Notes: generated by a model from the letters alone, not told the origin. A stretch of DNA of 64,000 bases from Terebella lapidaria (GCA_949152475.1 OX424555.1:21532868-21596867), one strand, 5' to 3'; counted from the stretch's first letter, positions 1 through 11,816 are shown. Numbers and translations are program-made.

Positions 1-1219
1 TCGTTCGCCGTCTCCGCGACGACAGCGCCAACCGTCCCCGCTAACGTGACCCCGATCGGCCCAGATACAACGGCTCCGGCGACTTCGGCTGCCGCGACTC
101 CGACGGCCACTGCGGCGACTACACCAGTTGCGGTGAGTGTTGATAAGCCCACGCCACAGAGACTCACGTCTGAGCCCCAAACGTTGGCTACGGCTAAAAC
201 GGCTCAATTGCGTGCGACATTCAAGGAGGGCAACCTCACGCAATACATCCGGAGCTTTGAACAGTTCACGGCGGCCTTCACTTATACCGACCTTAACAAG
301 ACGACCACATTCCGGAGCATGCTACGCGGTCGCGCCGAAGCGCTGGCTCTGAACATCCCAGTCGAGACTCCCTGGGAGGAGTTCCGTCGCCAACTCTTGG
401 AGGGCTGGGAACCCGCGCCCCGTCGACAGTCCAAACGGGACGATTTTCCGTTCCTCAAGTGGGAACGAAAGGAGGACGCGGAACACTACCTGGAGCGACT
501 CCAAGCTTTGGCAGAGCAAGTGTTCGACGACGTCACGCCAGAGGCACGGCAGCGACCCCATTGCCGATAAACTGTGTGTTTTCACTTTTAACAGCTACAG
601 TGAAGCACTAACGGCCGTTCTCAAGGCTGAGAGTCGCCAGCAGAGAACAACTAGAGATCGACACCGGGGCACACGACGTGCTGACATTTCCGCAAGCGGA
701 TATGCGGAAGACGACCCCGTTAATGGAGAACTGTCCTGTGCCATGGGACAAGTCACTCAGGGGGAGACATCAACCCCAGAGCAAATCGCGGCCTACTACG
801 ACCCCGCGGACAGCGACACCACCGGCCTACAAGGATGTGACGAACATTCAGTGCCGTCCTGCTCACGCGAGTGGGTGGCGCAAGCTTTTCGGAGCATCCT
901 CAGTGACGATAACGGGCTATGTGAAGAAGCGGCCATCTACTCTGTCCTGCGAACTACGGCCCCGATGAAAGGTGATCGACCCCCGCAACCCGGACGACCC
1001 ATGGTATGCTTCTTTTGCAAGAAGCCTGGTCATCGCTGGATGCGGTGCTTTCGGCTTAAGGATGTGCTAGTGCGCAATGGCATGAAACCACTAGCATTTC
1101 GACCTAATGGTCCCGGTACTGACAGAAGGACAGCTCAAGTGTTGTCAGTACCCAACCAAACCGGTAACCAAACTAAACCGGCCCCACCAACACCTCCGAC
1201 CCCGTCGTCAAACCAGTAG
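1..1219 (+). pseudogene. gag: gag-like region of the Gypsy element (frameshifted, 5' truncated by window)
   Basis: Open from base 1 in frame 1 to a stop at 568-570, then continuing in frame 2 (from about 551, reading SDPIADKLCVF) to a TAG at 1217-1219, so one frameshift near 550 splits it. The first part is Ala/Thr/Pro-rich and then carries a capsid-like helical region (IRSFEQFTAAF ... FRRQLLEGW). The second part has a nucleocapsid zinc knuckle, CFFCKKPGHRWMRC (CX2CX4HX4C), at about 1009-1050. Gag packages element RNA into cytoplasmic particles. The knuckle makes the identification firm; the capsid assignment rests on position and a weak resemblance. Confidence 0.75.
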
Positions 1220-1225
1220 TGGAAG

Positions 1226-4200
1226 GTGCTGAGGAGCAAGGGCCTTCCAGACAACAGAACAACGTTCCCCGCTCCACACCTGTGGTCGCCACGACTACCG
1301 GTAGCAACACCAGTAACGACCCCACAGCCGGCCCAGCCCACACCTCAGCTCCTTGAAGGGGTGTGTACCAAGTGTCAAGCTCCGACCCCGAAACCGGCTC
1401 CTTTTCATGAAGGGGTGTCCGCACCACGACCGCAACGGCCACCACGTGGAAGCCGTCATCCTGAAGGGGTGTCACCTCCGACCGCCGACGGCACCGGAAC
1501 GGACAGCATGTCCGAGGTTGAAAGGATCTCCGACGACGGAGGATTCCACGCCTTTCCGAGCGGACCGGAATCCAAGCTACCGCCTCTTCATACGCTTTTC
1601 AAGCCGCCGCCAGACGACCCCGAAATTCCGCATGTCATCAACAACTCCAGAGCCGCAAACAAGTGCTGGAAATTGTCGGTACACGTTGGAAACAAGACGA
1701 TAAAAGCTGTACTCGACTCCGGAGTGCAGATCTCCCTGCTCCGTCGTGACCAGCTACGACACGTCCCCGCCGACCAGCGACATTTGCGATCTACTTCGGC
1801 TACCATTCGTGACGTCAACGGACAGTCAAGCCCAATCGATGGACTGATCGACCTTCCAATACAGGTCGGAACCAACCATATGATTGTGACATTTTGTGTG
1901 GCTGACATACATGACGACATGATTCTCGGCATGAACTTTTTCCGGCAAGCTAACGCTGTGGTGAATTACGGTGAAGGGACGATACAGGTACACAAGGAGA
2001 TCCTGTTCGCGTACAAGGACATTGAGGCCAATGTTGTCAGAATGGCCGTGCGTCGAGCTGTCACCGTCCCCGCACGCAGCGAAGTAATAGTGGAGCTGGT
2101 CCCGACTTCCCGAGTTCGAGTCCGTCAACACCCGAGGATAGTCCAGCCACTAACGACCTTTCCCGAGGAAACTGACCTCATCATGGGGAGAACACTTACG
2201 ACCCTGAATCGGCCGTGCGTAAAAGTGTCGGTAGTCAATCCAGCAGATACCGGCATTACGCTTACCCGTTCCGACCCCGTCGCAATGGCCAGCCCTGTCG
2301 AGAGTGTCGTCGGAGCTCTGCCACGACCCGGAGAGGAGCCCGACCCATCCACGGTAGACGCCAGTCACTACCGCGACCTATCGCCACATCTACAAGAAAT
2401 GGTGGATCGCGCTGGACTAACGCCGGAACAGCATCGGCGCTGCGCCAACCTGGTTCACCTATACCAGGACACTTTCATGCACCCAGACGGCCAACTGGGA
2501 CGGACCCAAGTCGTCCAGCATAAGATCGACACCGGCAACTCGGCCCCGATTCGGCAACGACAGCGACGCGTCCCCCAGGCGCAGCAAAGCATCATCGACG
2601 AAGAAGTCGACAAGATGCTCCGTTTGGGGTGTATTGAGCCGTCGGATTCGCCCTGAAGCGCACAGGTAGTGCTCGTACGGAAGAAGAACGGACAAGTCAC
2701 TTCTGTGTCGACTATCGGCTCCTGAATGACGTTACCCGCAAGGACTCGTATCCCTTGCCCAACATTCAGGACACTCATGACGCCCTGGCAGGCGCCAACT
2801 ACTTCTCGGCCCTGGACCTAGCCTCCGGCTACTGGCAGGTCGAAGTCGACCCTAGCGACAGGCCGAAGACTGCCTTCGCCACAAGGGAGGGACTCTATCA
2901 GTTTAAGGTCATGCCATTCGGCCTTAGCAACGCCCCGGCAACCTTTGAACGGCTTATGGAGACCATACTCCGTGGTTACTTGTGGACCCGGTGTATGTGC
3001 TATCTCGACGACGTGATAGCTTACGGCAGAACATTCGATCAGGCACTCGCAAACCTAGAAGCGGTCCTGGATCGGATCAGATCGGCAGGCCTGAAACTTC
3101 AGCCCAAGAAGTGTGAGTTGTTCCAACGGGAAATCTTGTACCTAGGGTTCATAGTGAGCGGCCAAGGAATCCGAGTCGACCCCAACAAAGTCAAAGCCAT
3201 TAGGGAATGGCCGACCCCGTGCGAAATCACCGACGTCAGGGATTTCCTTGGTTTCGCCAATTATCACAGGCGATTCATCAAGGAGTACGCTGAGATCGCT
3301 GAACCTCTCGTAGCGCTCACCTGAGGTGAATGCCACTTCACTTGGGGACCGGCCCAGCGGCGAGCTTTCCAGCGACTCCGCGACGCCCTCATCAAGGCGC
3401 CAAAGCTCGCTCACCCGACCCAGAATCCGGACGACTACTTCATCCTCGACACGGATGCAAGCGGCTTTGCTGTAGGAGGTGTCCTCTCGCAAAGGGTTAA
3501 CGGGAAGGAAATCCCCATCGGGTTCGCCAGTAAAACCCTGTCCCGAACCCAAAGGAACTATTGCACCACTTATCGGGAACTGCTGGCAGTAGTGGAGATG
3601 GTGCAGCACTATCGGCATTATCTCTGGGGCAGGAAATTCCTCCTCCGGACCGACCATAGCTCGCTGAGGTGGCTGAAAAATTACAGCGACGCCGACGGCA
3701 TGCTCGCTAGGTGGCTCGCCAAGCTACAGCAGTATGACTTTCGGATAGAGCATCGACCCGGTAAACTACACGGTAACGCCGACACCAAGACTGTCCCGGA
3801 CGACTCGTCACACCTCCGACCGACCCAGAAACAAGTTCCGGAGAACTTCCAGTTCGTCGGATAACTGTTGTTCCGACCCAGACAAGGGCAGACCTCCTGG
3901 ACAGTGATTCAATAACATCACCGGTCTTGCCCCAATTAGTTTCGGCACGCCAAGTTGTTCGAGTCCGTGCTTTGGACGCCACACTTGATGGACAAAAGTG
4001 GCTATCGGACTATTCGCCCCCAACGTCGGAAAAGTGCGGCAATGGACATTAGCCGGCACCAAGCCCGACTCTAGAGAAGTCGCCCGCCATGGAGAGGAGG
4101 TGAAGACACTTGTTTCCCGCTGGAACCTCCTGGCGCTACAAGACGGAGTGCTGGTTCGACATGTAAAAACCGACCCCGCCGGACGGCCTGTGGTGCAAAC

Positions 4201-5415
4201 CGTGCTCCCCGTAGCACTCAGGACACAAGTTCTGCACCAACTACACGACCTAAAGATTGTCGGACATCTCGGCATACAGCGTACCATCGAAAGAGTCAGG
4301 CGCCGATTCTACTGGCCCGGCTTGGCGTTGGACGTCGCCCGCTGGTGTGCCCGCTGCCCGCAATGTGTGACCCGCAAGGGTAAACCGGCCCCAAAAAGAT
4401 CGCCCCTGACACAGCTACCAACAGGAGCGCCATTCGACAGAATAGCAATGGACATCCTCGACACCCACAAGGTCACGGGAAGAGGCCATCGGTATGTACT
4501 AGTCGTGTCGGACTACTTTACGAAGTACACGACTGGGACGTGCACCTGCCATATGTGTTAATGGCCTATCGAACCTCAGTACACTCGTCCACGGGATGCA
4601 CCCCGCATCTAATGGTGTACGGACACGAGTGTAACTTGCCAGTCGACCTCATGTTTCCGACTTACGACCCCGAGCCTCTACCTCCGTGTGGTCCGGAGTA
4701 TGTGGAGTATTTGCGGCAAGCCATCAGGACGGCCCACGGTTTCGCCCAAGACCATCTCGAGAAAGCGGCAATTCGACAGAAGATGGGTTACGATGCCCAT
4801 GCGAAACCACGACCCCAGTTTCAACCAGGAGAACTGGTCCGGTATTATTATCTGCCACTCACGCAGAATAATAAGTTCGCTCGACCCTGGACTGGTCCCT
4901 GGAGGATCATCGACCGTGTAACCGAGGTGGATTACCGAATCGCCCTGGTTTCCAACCCTCGGAACACTCGTTTTGTTCATCTGGATGTGCTCAAGCCATA
5001 CGAAGGTGACAATCAAGCGGCCCACATCTACTCCGACCCTGTACGACCCACAACGTCGTCAAGTCGCTCCGACCCAGAACAGTCGCCCGACCCCATGGGA
5101 CTTCTCAAGGTGTTTTACTACCCTTGGGAGATAACAGTTCAAGATCGGCATACCGATTCAGACCAAACTGCTGAGTCTGATTCGCCAACGACCCAGAATC
5201 GTAAATCACGATCTCCGACTTCATCCGGCTCAAGTCGACATCGACAACGGAAAAGATCACGCGGATCAAGTTCCGACACGCCTAAACCGGCACGCAAGTC
5301 ACGCAAGCAAAAGCCCGTGATATCATCCGACCCCGAGACAAGCGAGGCTACGCCCCTGCCTGCACGACCAAGTCGACCCAAACGCCACGCACGCAGACCG
5401 GCCCGATATAGATAA
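1226..5415 (+). pseudogene. pol: pol region: protease, reverse transcriptase, RNase H, integrase (broken)
   Basis: Protease: VLDSGVQISLL (DSG catalytic triplet) near 1710-1740 in frame 2. RT: fingers region up to a TGA at 2654-2656, a frameshift near 2690 into frame 1 (FCVDYRLLNDV), then DLASGYWQ and the catalytic CYLDDVIAYG near 2998-3027. A TGA at 3322-3324 interrupts frame 1. RNase H follows with DTDASG, YRELLA, RTDHSS and GNAD. After a stop at 3864 the integrase starts in frame 2 with an HHCC finger (HDLKIVGHLG ... CARCPQC, about 4240-4370) and the first catalytic Asp (IAMDILD). Near 4528-4531 the core jumps to DWDVHLPYVLMAYR in frame 1, so the stretch with the second Asp and the Glu of DDE is missing. 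The C-terminal GPY/F-type module (TGPWRIIDRV) and a basic Ser/Arg/Lys tail end at 5415; no chromodomain is seen. The copy cannot encode a working polyprotein. Confidence 0.85.
1354..1472 (+). repeat. Three copies of the 11-mer TGAAGGGGTGT at 54-bp spacing
   Basis: The 11-mer lies at 1354-1364, 1408-1418 and 1462-1472, exactly 54 bp apart, between gag and protease. In the pol frame each gives the tripeptide EGV at 18-residue spacing within a Pro/Arg-rich linker. The same 11-mer spans the polypurine tract/LTR junction at 10125-10135. It is a short degenerate minisatellite; any role as an internal polypurine tract is inference. Confidence 0.7.
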
Positions 5416-6860
5416 CCCCGGCCTTGTTATCTGATTGATACCATTGATGATGAATTATGCATGTCTAATGGACTATGATATCATGTCATTCCTCACAATA
5501 ATATATTATATTACAATAACAATATATGCATTTAACATGTACAAGATGTCAGTGAGGCACATTCGATATATATACACTTGATATGATATTATAATTACGA
5601 TACGGGTGAAAAATTGGTTGCATTATGATATGTGTTTCGACCCCGTATAACATGTACCATTGATCAAGGCCTATGTTACGCAATGACTAAGATTATCATG
5701 TAAAGCTTCCATCCATGTGCCAGCCGAAGAGGATAAAAACCAGTCACACCATGAGTAGGGCCACTTAGTTGTCGAAGAGGTGATAGTGTGATTCGTTCCG
5801 GGGTCTGCGTCGACAGAGCCTCTACCCACTCCATGTAGTATTCGGAGGAACGGCCCAGTGGTACGGGAACCAGTCACTACATAGCTATCATACCAAGATG
5901 CGGCCTGTCACCAAATTCATCACCCAAAATATTCAAAGCGCCGCGGTGTGACCGACCCAGTTCATTGCAATTTCGACCCCTACAATATTTGCGGCCCCGT
6001 CGTCTTGTGAACTGGCTGAAAATGAATGGAACGATGTCCGCCCCTGTGAGTGATTGATATTCATATCCCAGCCTTTAATAACTGTGTGTCGTCTGTGAAA
6101 CAGCAACTCGACCCCATAGTTTATTGTGCGCTAATTTGTGGGAGAAGGAATGATAAACTGTTTAGTTCACAAGGTACGCACGAGCGCAGATAGACATTTA
6201 AGCTGTTTACAGCACCCACATGAAATCTCCCCTGATAAAGACAATAGTGAGTCGTCGGGCAAAAAGAGCCCAGTAATTCGAACAGTCGATTAGTACAAAT
6301 AGACAATGTTTCGGAACGTGTTATCCAGGGGACGGCAGATGGACATACGGAAATCTGGACAGTGTGAGGACACCCCCCACTGTCGTAATGGACTGACCCA
6401 AGAGGTCAGAGAAGGATCGCTCTGCGTTTCCTTGACGACGGCCCCGCCTTGCTGTGTGTACGCTTGGAACAATGATACATAGCGTAAAGACGTTTTCTAT
6501 GCAGATAGAGAGCGCCCCCCGACCCAGTTCTAAGAATCGAGATGCTGTCGGCATCTACGTGTACGGCTGTGAAGATTAGCGGCAATCAGGTCATTCGCGC
6601 CTGAGACTTTGGAGGAGAAGAACCTATTGAAAGTTTAGAATTGAAATACGGACTATTGTTACAAAAACTGTGATAATCGAATATAATTGTCGGCCTGTGA
6701 ACTTTGACATTGTTTAAATCCGGCTCGCAAGACTTCAGAGATAATTCGGCTTTGTGTCTTCGGCATTTGAACTAGGCTGGTTTTGAAGAAATCAGGACTT
6801 TGTTACAGCCAGCCTAGTCAGTACTTGGGAGTACCTCGGCTTTAATTGCGGCCCGCCAGC
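5416..6860 (+). other. Non-coding spacer between pol and the downstream ORF of the retroelement
   Basis: No ORF or recognised domain is seen in about 1.4 kb. It becomes AT-rich from 5430 to 5620, then returns to the element's characteristic composition with scattered CGACCC/CGGCCC hexamers (for example around 5637, 5950, 6110 and 6520). It could be a long leader for the downstream ORF or decayed coding sequence. No internal LTR boundary could be recognised, but a second element junction is not excluded. Confidence 0.4.
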
Positions 6861-9637
6861 ATGGCTGACAAACCCGGGGATGACCGGGAGAAAGGCGACC
6901 CAGATGACAATCGGCCCCGCACAGTAAAAGTGGACGGCGATAAGATCACCGTCCAAGTTGTCGACCAGGGTGAGGAATCGGATCACCCGATCGGTCCCTG
7001 ACGACGATTCCCTGTCCGGCCCCGATTCACAGTCCGAGCAGCCCGCTCAAAGCAGCCCGGAGATGTCGCGAGTGAGACGGAGAAAGGAGCGCGACCCAAA
7101 TCGGCCCGAGAGAAGTTGGCGCAACGAGAAGCGCGCCATACGCCAAGCCCGACTCAGGACGATATATCTTTAACATCAACCCCGAGCGCTTCCGCCGACT
7201 CGAGGAAGGCGGGAGTATTGTTCAGCGTGCGATCGAGGCACGACAAGCGGCTCAGGAGGCTCAGCGAGCCGCCAACCCGACCCAACAAATCAAGTGATCG
7301 CCCCGATCGCTCCGGCCCCGATTTCACCAACTACCAGCTCAGCGGTAGTACGACCTTCGGCTTCCCGTTCTCCGAACAAGAGAACGTACACTTCATTTAA
7401 GAAGAAACATGGAGCGAGAGCCCGATCGACATCGAGCAGTTCGTCGCGCTCCAGTGGCGGATCTGCTATTTCGACCCCGACTTCGACTTTCCGTCGGCAA
7501 GTGGCAGAGCTTATGGAGTTGGTGCCACCTCCCGTGACACCTTACGGAACTCCCCCTATAGAATGGAACAATGTTCCACTCGGCAAGCGGAATCGGAGCG
7601 CTGGATACGGCCATGTCCATAACTTCGACGAGCCTTCGACCCTGTCGGAGGGTAACCTCCTCACGCTGGCCCCAATACAACGCGGAGACGGCCGCTACGA
7701 GTGCCCCTTCTGTATCGGCGAGGAAGAGGGAGCAGGAGAGCGGCAGTGGTCCACCGTACCACGACGCGGACCTTTCCGGACGGCCCAGAACCTCGACGCG
7801 CACGTTTTGGCGTATCATTTTCCGTTCATACGCTTTTTCGTGTGCCCGGCCCGCGATAACTTTCGGACATTGGCTCAGGAGGAGATGTTCCGGCACATGT
7901 CTCAAGCGACCCCGCAACATGTGACGTCATTTCCCTTCTACCAGGAGGGACGACTATCGGCATCCGGCCCCATGCTCGTCAGGTTCGCGCTACGCTGCAG
8001 AGTCGACATGCAGCCGAACCCGAATTATCGACCCCCAAGAGTTCCGGCCAATATCCCAATCTTCAGGAGGGATGTTAACACCGTCCTGACATTCGGCATC
8101 TGGCACATGGCGCCAGAACTATTTGACCAATATCCGCCTAACTCGGCCCCAGAAGTGCAACAAGTACTCCATCGACTTGAGTACAATCGTGCTACGACCC
8201 CGGCAGACGAAATTCGGCTAACCCGCATGGTCAGTGACATCGAGACCATGAACACGCGGGTTCGAGTACGGCGACCCAGTACAATTTTCTTCGTCCGGCC
8301 CATCACTTATCAAACAACATCAGTGAGCACGGCGGAGGAAATCCCGAAAACGACCACCGGTGTTTCGGCCTCGGCGGTCGTCACTACGGCTTCATTTGCG
8401 TCGGTAGCAGCGCCGGCGACGACTCGACCTGTCACCACAGTGACGTCTTCGACCCCGTCCAGAGTTCGGCCTTCGGACATCGTACCCAGGCGGATGGTCG
8501 TGGAGCGACCCACGGCTCCCAACGTCACAGACTACCGAGTCCGTGAGGGATTGGTTCCTCCACCGGAGGAGTACCCGCCACTCCAGAGTCGACCTCTGAA
8601 CGCGACCTCGGCATCGGCATCACCCGCCAAGGAGACTCTTGAAACAGAGAGCCCAACTGGAGATCGGCCACCTCCGCTTAGGGAGATAGCACCCGGATCT
8701 CCTGTACATTCGACCCTGACACAATCGCCGACCCCGGAGTCTTCACCAGCGCCTTCACGACAGATGGTGGAGCCCGTCCCGCTGCCACCGTATCTCACGG
8801 AGGAAGTGGAGCCTCTATGCTCCGTACCGACACGCGGTACAGACGGAGACCGACCCCGACTTCAAATGGACGACCGCGGACAGCTCGAGTCGCTCCACCG
8901 GGATCTTGATGAACGGCTTCCGTTTCATGGATCCGGCGAGTTTGCGGCGGATTTCCAGTTCCTTCGACAACATGGAGGACGTCTGGCGACCCGCTCGCTA
9001 CCCGGTCTTCAGGCATTACCCGGCCAGAACCCCGACCTCCGGGACTTTCTACGGGATGAAGATGCCCAGCGACTACCGAATTACCATGAGGACTTCTGGA
9101 CGGCTCGTCTCGAACAGGCCGCCCATAATGCCGACCCCTTGCTCTTACCCTCGGAACCAGAAGAGCATCTTCCGACCCTGGCACTCGCGCGCGCTGATGA
9201 CCTGGCGCATCAATACTTACGGCTTATTCGTCGCGAGTACATGTCGGCCCTGGATCACCATATCAGGCAGGCGGAGTACAACGGCCTGTCTGTCGGCTTC
9301 GGGATGGGCGCTCTGCATGAGCGCCACCAGCCCACGTTCCCGGACACCCTGTCCGAAGGAAAATCTACGGCTCCGAGTCCGCGTGACTCAGTTGGAAGAC
9401 CAAGTCGCCAACCAACGACAGGAGATCGCTCGACTCCAAGCGACTACGACCCCGACCCCATCGGAGACACCAGCTTCGACGACCCCGTCTACACCGACTA
9501 TTCCGGGTGAGCTTTTGGCCACAATTGTGTCCATTCTGCCAAGACTGCCCCCGGACGAGCAATTACAGCTAATGCGACAAGCGTCGCCAGCGGCCCCGCC
9601 TCTGCCCGCCAGCAGGCGTGAGCGAGAAGAGAAGTAG
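6861..9637 (+). pseudogene. Additional long ORF downstream of pol (putative zinc-binding, coiled-coil protein)
   Basis: Not recognised as a known family. An ATG at 6861 opens MADKPGDDREK...; the frame stops at about 7001 and plausible coding continues in other frames (a charged Ala/Gln/Arg helix near 7160-7290) into a 738-codon frame at 7294-9510. That part has a Ser/Arg/Thr-rich N-terminus. It then has a possible Cys/His zinc-binding segment at about 7696-7900 (CPFC ... LDAHVLAYH ... CPARDNF ... FRHM) and long Pro/Ser/Thr-rich linkers. Near 9350 the best frame shifts to end at 9637 with a heptad-like VTQLEDQVANQRQEIARL. No signal peptide or membrane segment is visible, so it is not an obvious envelope protein despite sitting where env would. 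It could be an accessory or second gag-like protein. Frameshifts match the decay of the pol region. Confidence 0.55.
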
Positions 9638-10120
9638 GCTCGGCCCCGAACTGTTCGGCCCTTTGGATGCGGCCCCAACTGTAACGACCAGTCATTCTGG
9701 TCCTGAACTACCGTATTGTAAATAGTGTACCTATCAATATAATATCCTAGTCACGGCATTTCGTTTTATCCATGTAATTAGTTAAGTTTAATCAAATTTT
9801 TCTGTTTCAGTTCATAGACTTTAAATAGTTTCCGTTTCATTATGAAACGTCGAGGAGTTTTGTTCATACATTCCATATAATTCATTCCATTCATTGTTGT
9901 GCATGTATTTGTAAATGTGTCATCGTAGAGACTGATGACGGACTGACTGCTGACGTTTATTTTGACGGTTAGGAAATTTTCATTGTATGCAGTGTTTTCT
10001 CATTTCGCGCGGTGTGTGTGTGTGAGTGTTCTGGGTTTGACCTTTTAGGACTTCTTAGCTTTTTATTGTTTAGTTTTGGCGACGGTAGGTTCCGGGGAGG
10101 GTAATCCCGAGGGCGTAGGA
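9638..10120 (+). other. 3' non-coding region of the retroelement
   Basis: About 480 bp between the last ORF and the polypurine tract, AT-rich after 9720, with a GT-rich run near 10010-10025. No coding potential or structural RNA is recognised. Confidence 0.4.
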
Positions 10121-10122
10121 TT

Positions 10123-10132
10123 AATGAAGGGG
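10123..10132 (+). promoter_or_regulatory. Polypurine tract
   Basis: A purine run AATGAAGGGG directly abuts a TGTAATG LTR start, the expected arrangement for the plus-strand primer of an LTR retrotransposon. The preceding bases are also purine-rich. Confidence 0.65.
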
Positions 10133-11071
10133 TGTAATGTAGTAATTTTAGCGACTGTAACCCCCGTCCCTCCCGCGCATACATATTTCCACAACAAACA
10201 TTCATTCTACATGACTTACATACAGGACAAGTACACACTATACGATCTGATCACAAGCATAAACTCCATGTAGTCATGATTACACACACAGGTCAAACCA
10301 CGCACCTGCGGCCCCATTTATTCGGTACACTCGACCCAGTACACTCGGCCTTGACCTTCACATGCACTGACTTCTAAACATAGAACTTGACACACATAGC
10401 CCACGCATCACGTGCACAGTTACAGTCAATACAAGTCTTGACACGCGCCGGGGAAACCCATTTTCCTGGTGAGATCAGCGCATACCAGCATACATCGAAC
10501 CAATCACAACACCGCATGCACTTGGCGGGAAATTACACAGTCACATGTTCCCCCGGCCCCATAGAATCTGCGCAGTTGAGTAGAAGTGATCAATGGAGAC
10601 GGTCGTGTTTTGTATTGTAACTAGAAGAACGGCCGTGAACGTATAAGTGGATATGTAAATATAAACTGTGATATAAGGATATTGTTGTATACGAAGGACT
10701 AAAATATACGAAGATATAATTCGACGGGGAAATCACCGACATAGGTGTGAGCGGCCCTGATTGTGAGCGAGTGCCGACATCGGACATTTGTCATCACAAT
10801 AAACAGTTGAGTTTAAATTGCCGGCTTGTGGTCTGTAGCACAACATCACAGACATTCGGCCTGATACGGGCCAGAGAACCGTATTCGCTACATAACGATA
10901 AGGCAGGCTTGTCTGCGATAGCGAAAGAGACGACCAATTTTTGTAAGGAACTTGCCTGATTTCGTGGTGTTCGTGTGGTTCCAAATTTATGGATGGCAAT
11001 GTATAATATCGCGGTTCAGACATCAATAAATCGCGAAACCTTACGAGAACTAACCGAAGTATTTTTGTTCA
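10133..11071 (+). repeat. 3' LTR of the Gypsy-type element
   Basis: Begins with TG immediately after the polypurine tract and may end at a CA at 11070-11071, about 0.94 kb. It contains a TATAAA at 10660-10665 and an AATAAA at 11025-11030, as expected for U3 promoter and R polyadenylation signal. It keeps the CGACCC/CGGCCC hexamer habit up to about 10860. The 5' LTR is outside the window, so the 3' boundary cannot be confirmed by comparison and could lie anywhere between about 11031 and 11230. Confidence 0.55.
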
Positions 11072-11232
11072 TTTAGGATTTGCTTCTGTTTGTTGAAACC
11101 AATATTTCCAAAGCAAATGCTGTTGTGATGGAGGCGACAGAGGCAACAGGTGTCACATGATTGGGTTTTCGACAATGTTAATGTGGTTTCACTTGTTGCC
11201 TGGTGCAACGCGCGCACCTATGATTAGTCTGT

Positions 11233-11612
11233 TTGAAACTAGAGATTCCCGAAGAATCTGAGGAACTTGAAATTAAAGATACTACAAACTCCTCTAATTT
11301 TTCCAACTATTTAGACCTAAGGTTGGAGATTGATGAAGATTCTAATCTGTCAAGTAGGTTGTATGACAAACGTGATGATTTCAATTTTTCCATAGTCAAT
11401 TTCCCTTTTCTGAGCAGCAACATTCCTATGTCGCCAGCATATGGCGTGTTTGTCTCACAACTCACACGCTATTCCAGAGCTAGATGCAAATATGAGGACT
11501 TTGTTCACCGAAGTTCCCAGCTAGCCTCTAAACTGCTGCGACAGGGATATGGGATATAATAGCTGCTTTCAAGAAATTCTATGGACGTCATCACAATCTG
11601 GTTGATAAGTAA
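11233..11612 (+). pseudogene. C-terminal fragment of a reverse-transcriptase-type transposon protein
   Basis: Frame 11233-11559 reads ELEIKDTT...YLDL, then YDKRDDFNFSIVNFPFLSS and PAYGVFVSQL; after a frameshift near 11552 it continues FKKFYGRHHNLVDK to a TAA at 11610-11612. This string of motifs recurs near the C-terminus of a widespread class of invertebrate RT-encoding transposon proteins; the recognition is from general knowledge and no subfamily is named. The sequence upstream of about 11230 is unrelated, so the copy is 5' truncated. Confidence 0.55.
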
Positions 11613-11700
11613 ACAACATCTGTGACAAGTATGCAACAAGACCTTTTTGCATGTTAATGTTTTGGAATTCATGACGGGTGCCACGTGTGGCGCAGGAAAT

Positions 11701-11816
11701 GCTCACTCTTTCCGTAACACCTGATTTCACCCCTTTATGGCCATGGGGGTTCATGGAATGCTCACTCTTTCCGTAACACCTGATTTCACCCCTTTATGGC
11801 CATGGGGGTTCATGGA
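11701..11816 (+). repeat. 59-bp direct tandem duplication in the RT-element tail
   Basis: A 59-bp unit beginning GCTCACTCTTTCCG at 11701 is repeated from 11760 almost perfectly. It lies about 90 bp after the last codon of the RT fragment, in what is probably the 3' untranslated tail of that transposon. Confidence 0.8.

Larger units (their letters stand above)
1..11071 (+). mobile_element. Degenerate Gypsy-type LTR retrotransposon, 3' portion (5' end outside window)
   Basis: Seen: in order on the + strand, a gag-like region with a CCHC knuckle, an aspartic protease, reverse transcriptase, RNase H, HHCC integrase and integrase C-terminal domain, then a long additional ORF, a polypurine tract and a TG-starting LTR with TATAAA and AATAAA. 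The order PR-RT-RH-IN is that of Metaviridae/Gypsy. Coding frames are broken by several frameshifts and stops and by a large integrase deletion, so this copy is dead. The whole interval has a much higher GC and CpG content than the DNA downstream and shares an unusual density of a CGACCC/CGGCCC-type hexamer, which supports treating it as one element. The 5' LTR and primer-binding site are not in the window, and the exact 3' LTR end is uncertain. Confidence 0.85.

Noticed and set aside
1217..1222. In-frame TAG between gag and pol as a programmed readthrough signal
   Set aside because: The copy has several random stops and shifts, and an alternative frame across this linker is also open and Pro/Ser/Thr-rich, so a functional recoding signal cannot be supported from this copy.
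8795..9184. Minus-strand ORF of 129 codons opposite the retroelement accessory ORF, and similar opposite-strand ORFs in GC-rich 1-10 kb
   Set aside because: Shadow ORFs of GC-rich coding sequence without recognisable motifs.
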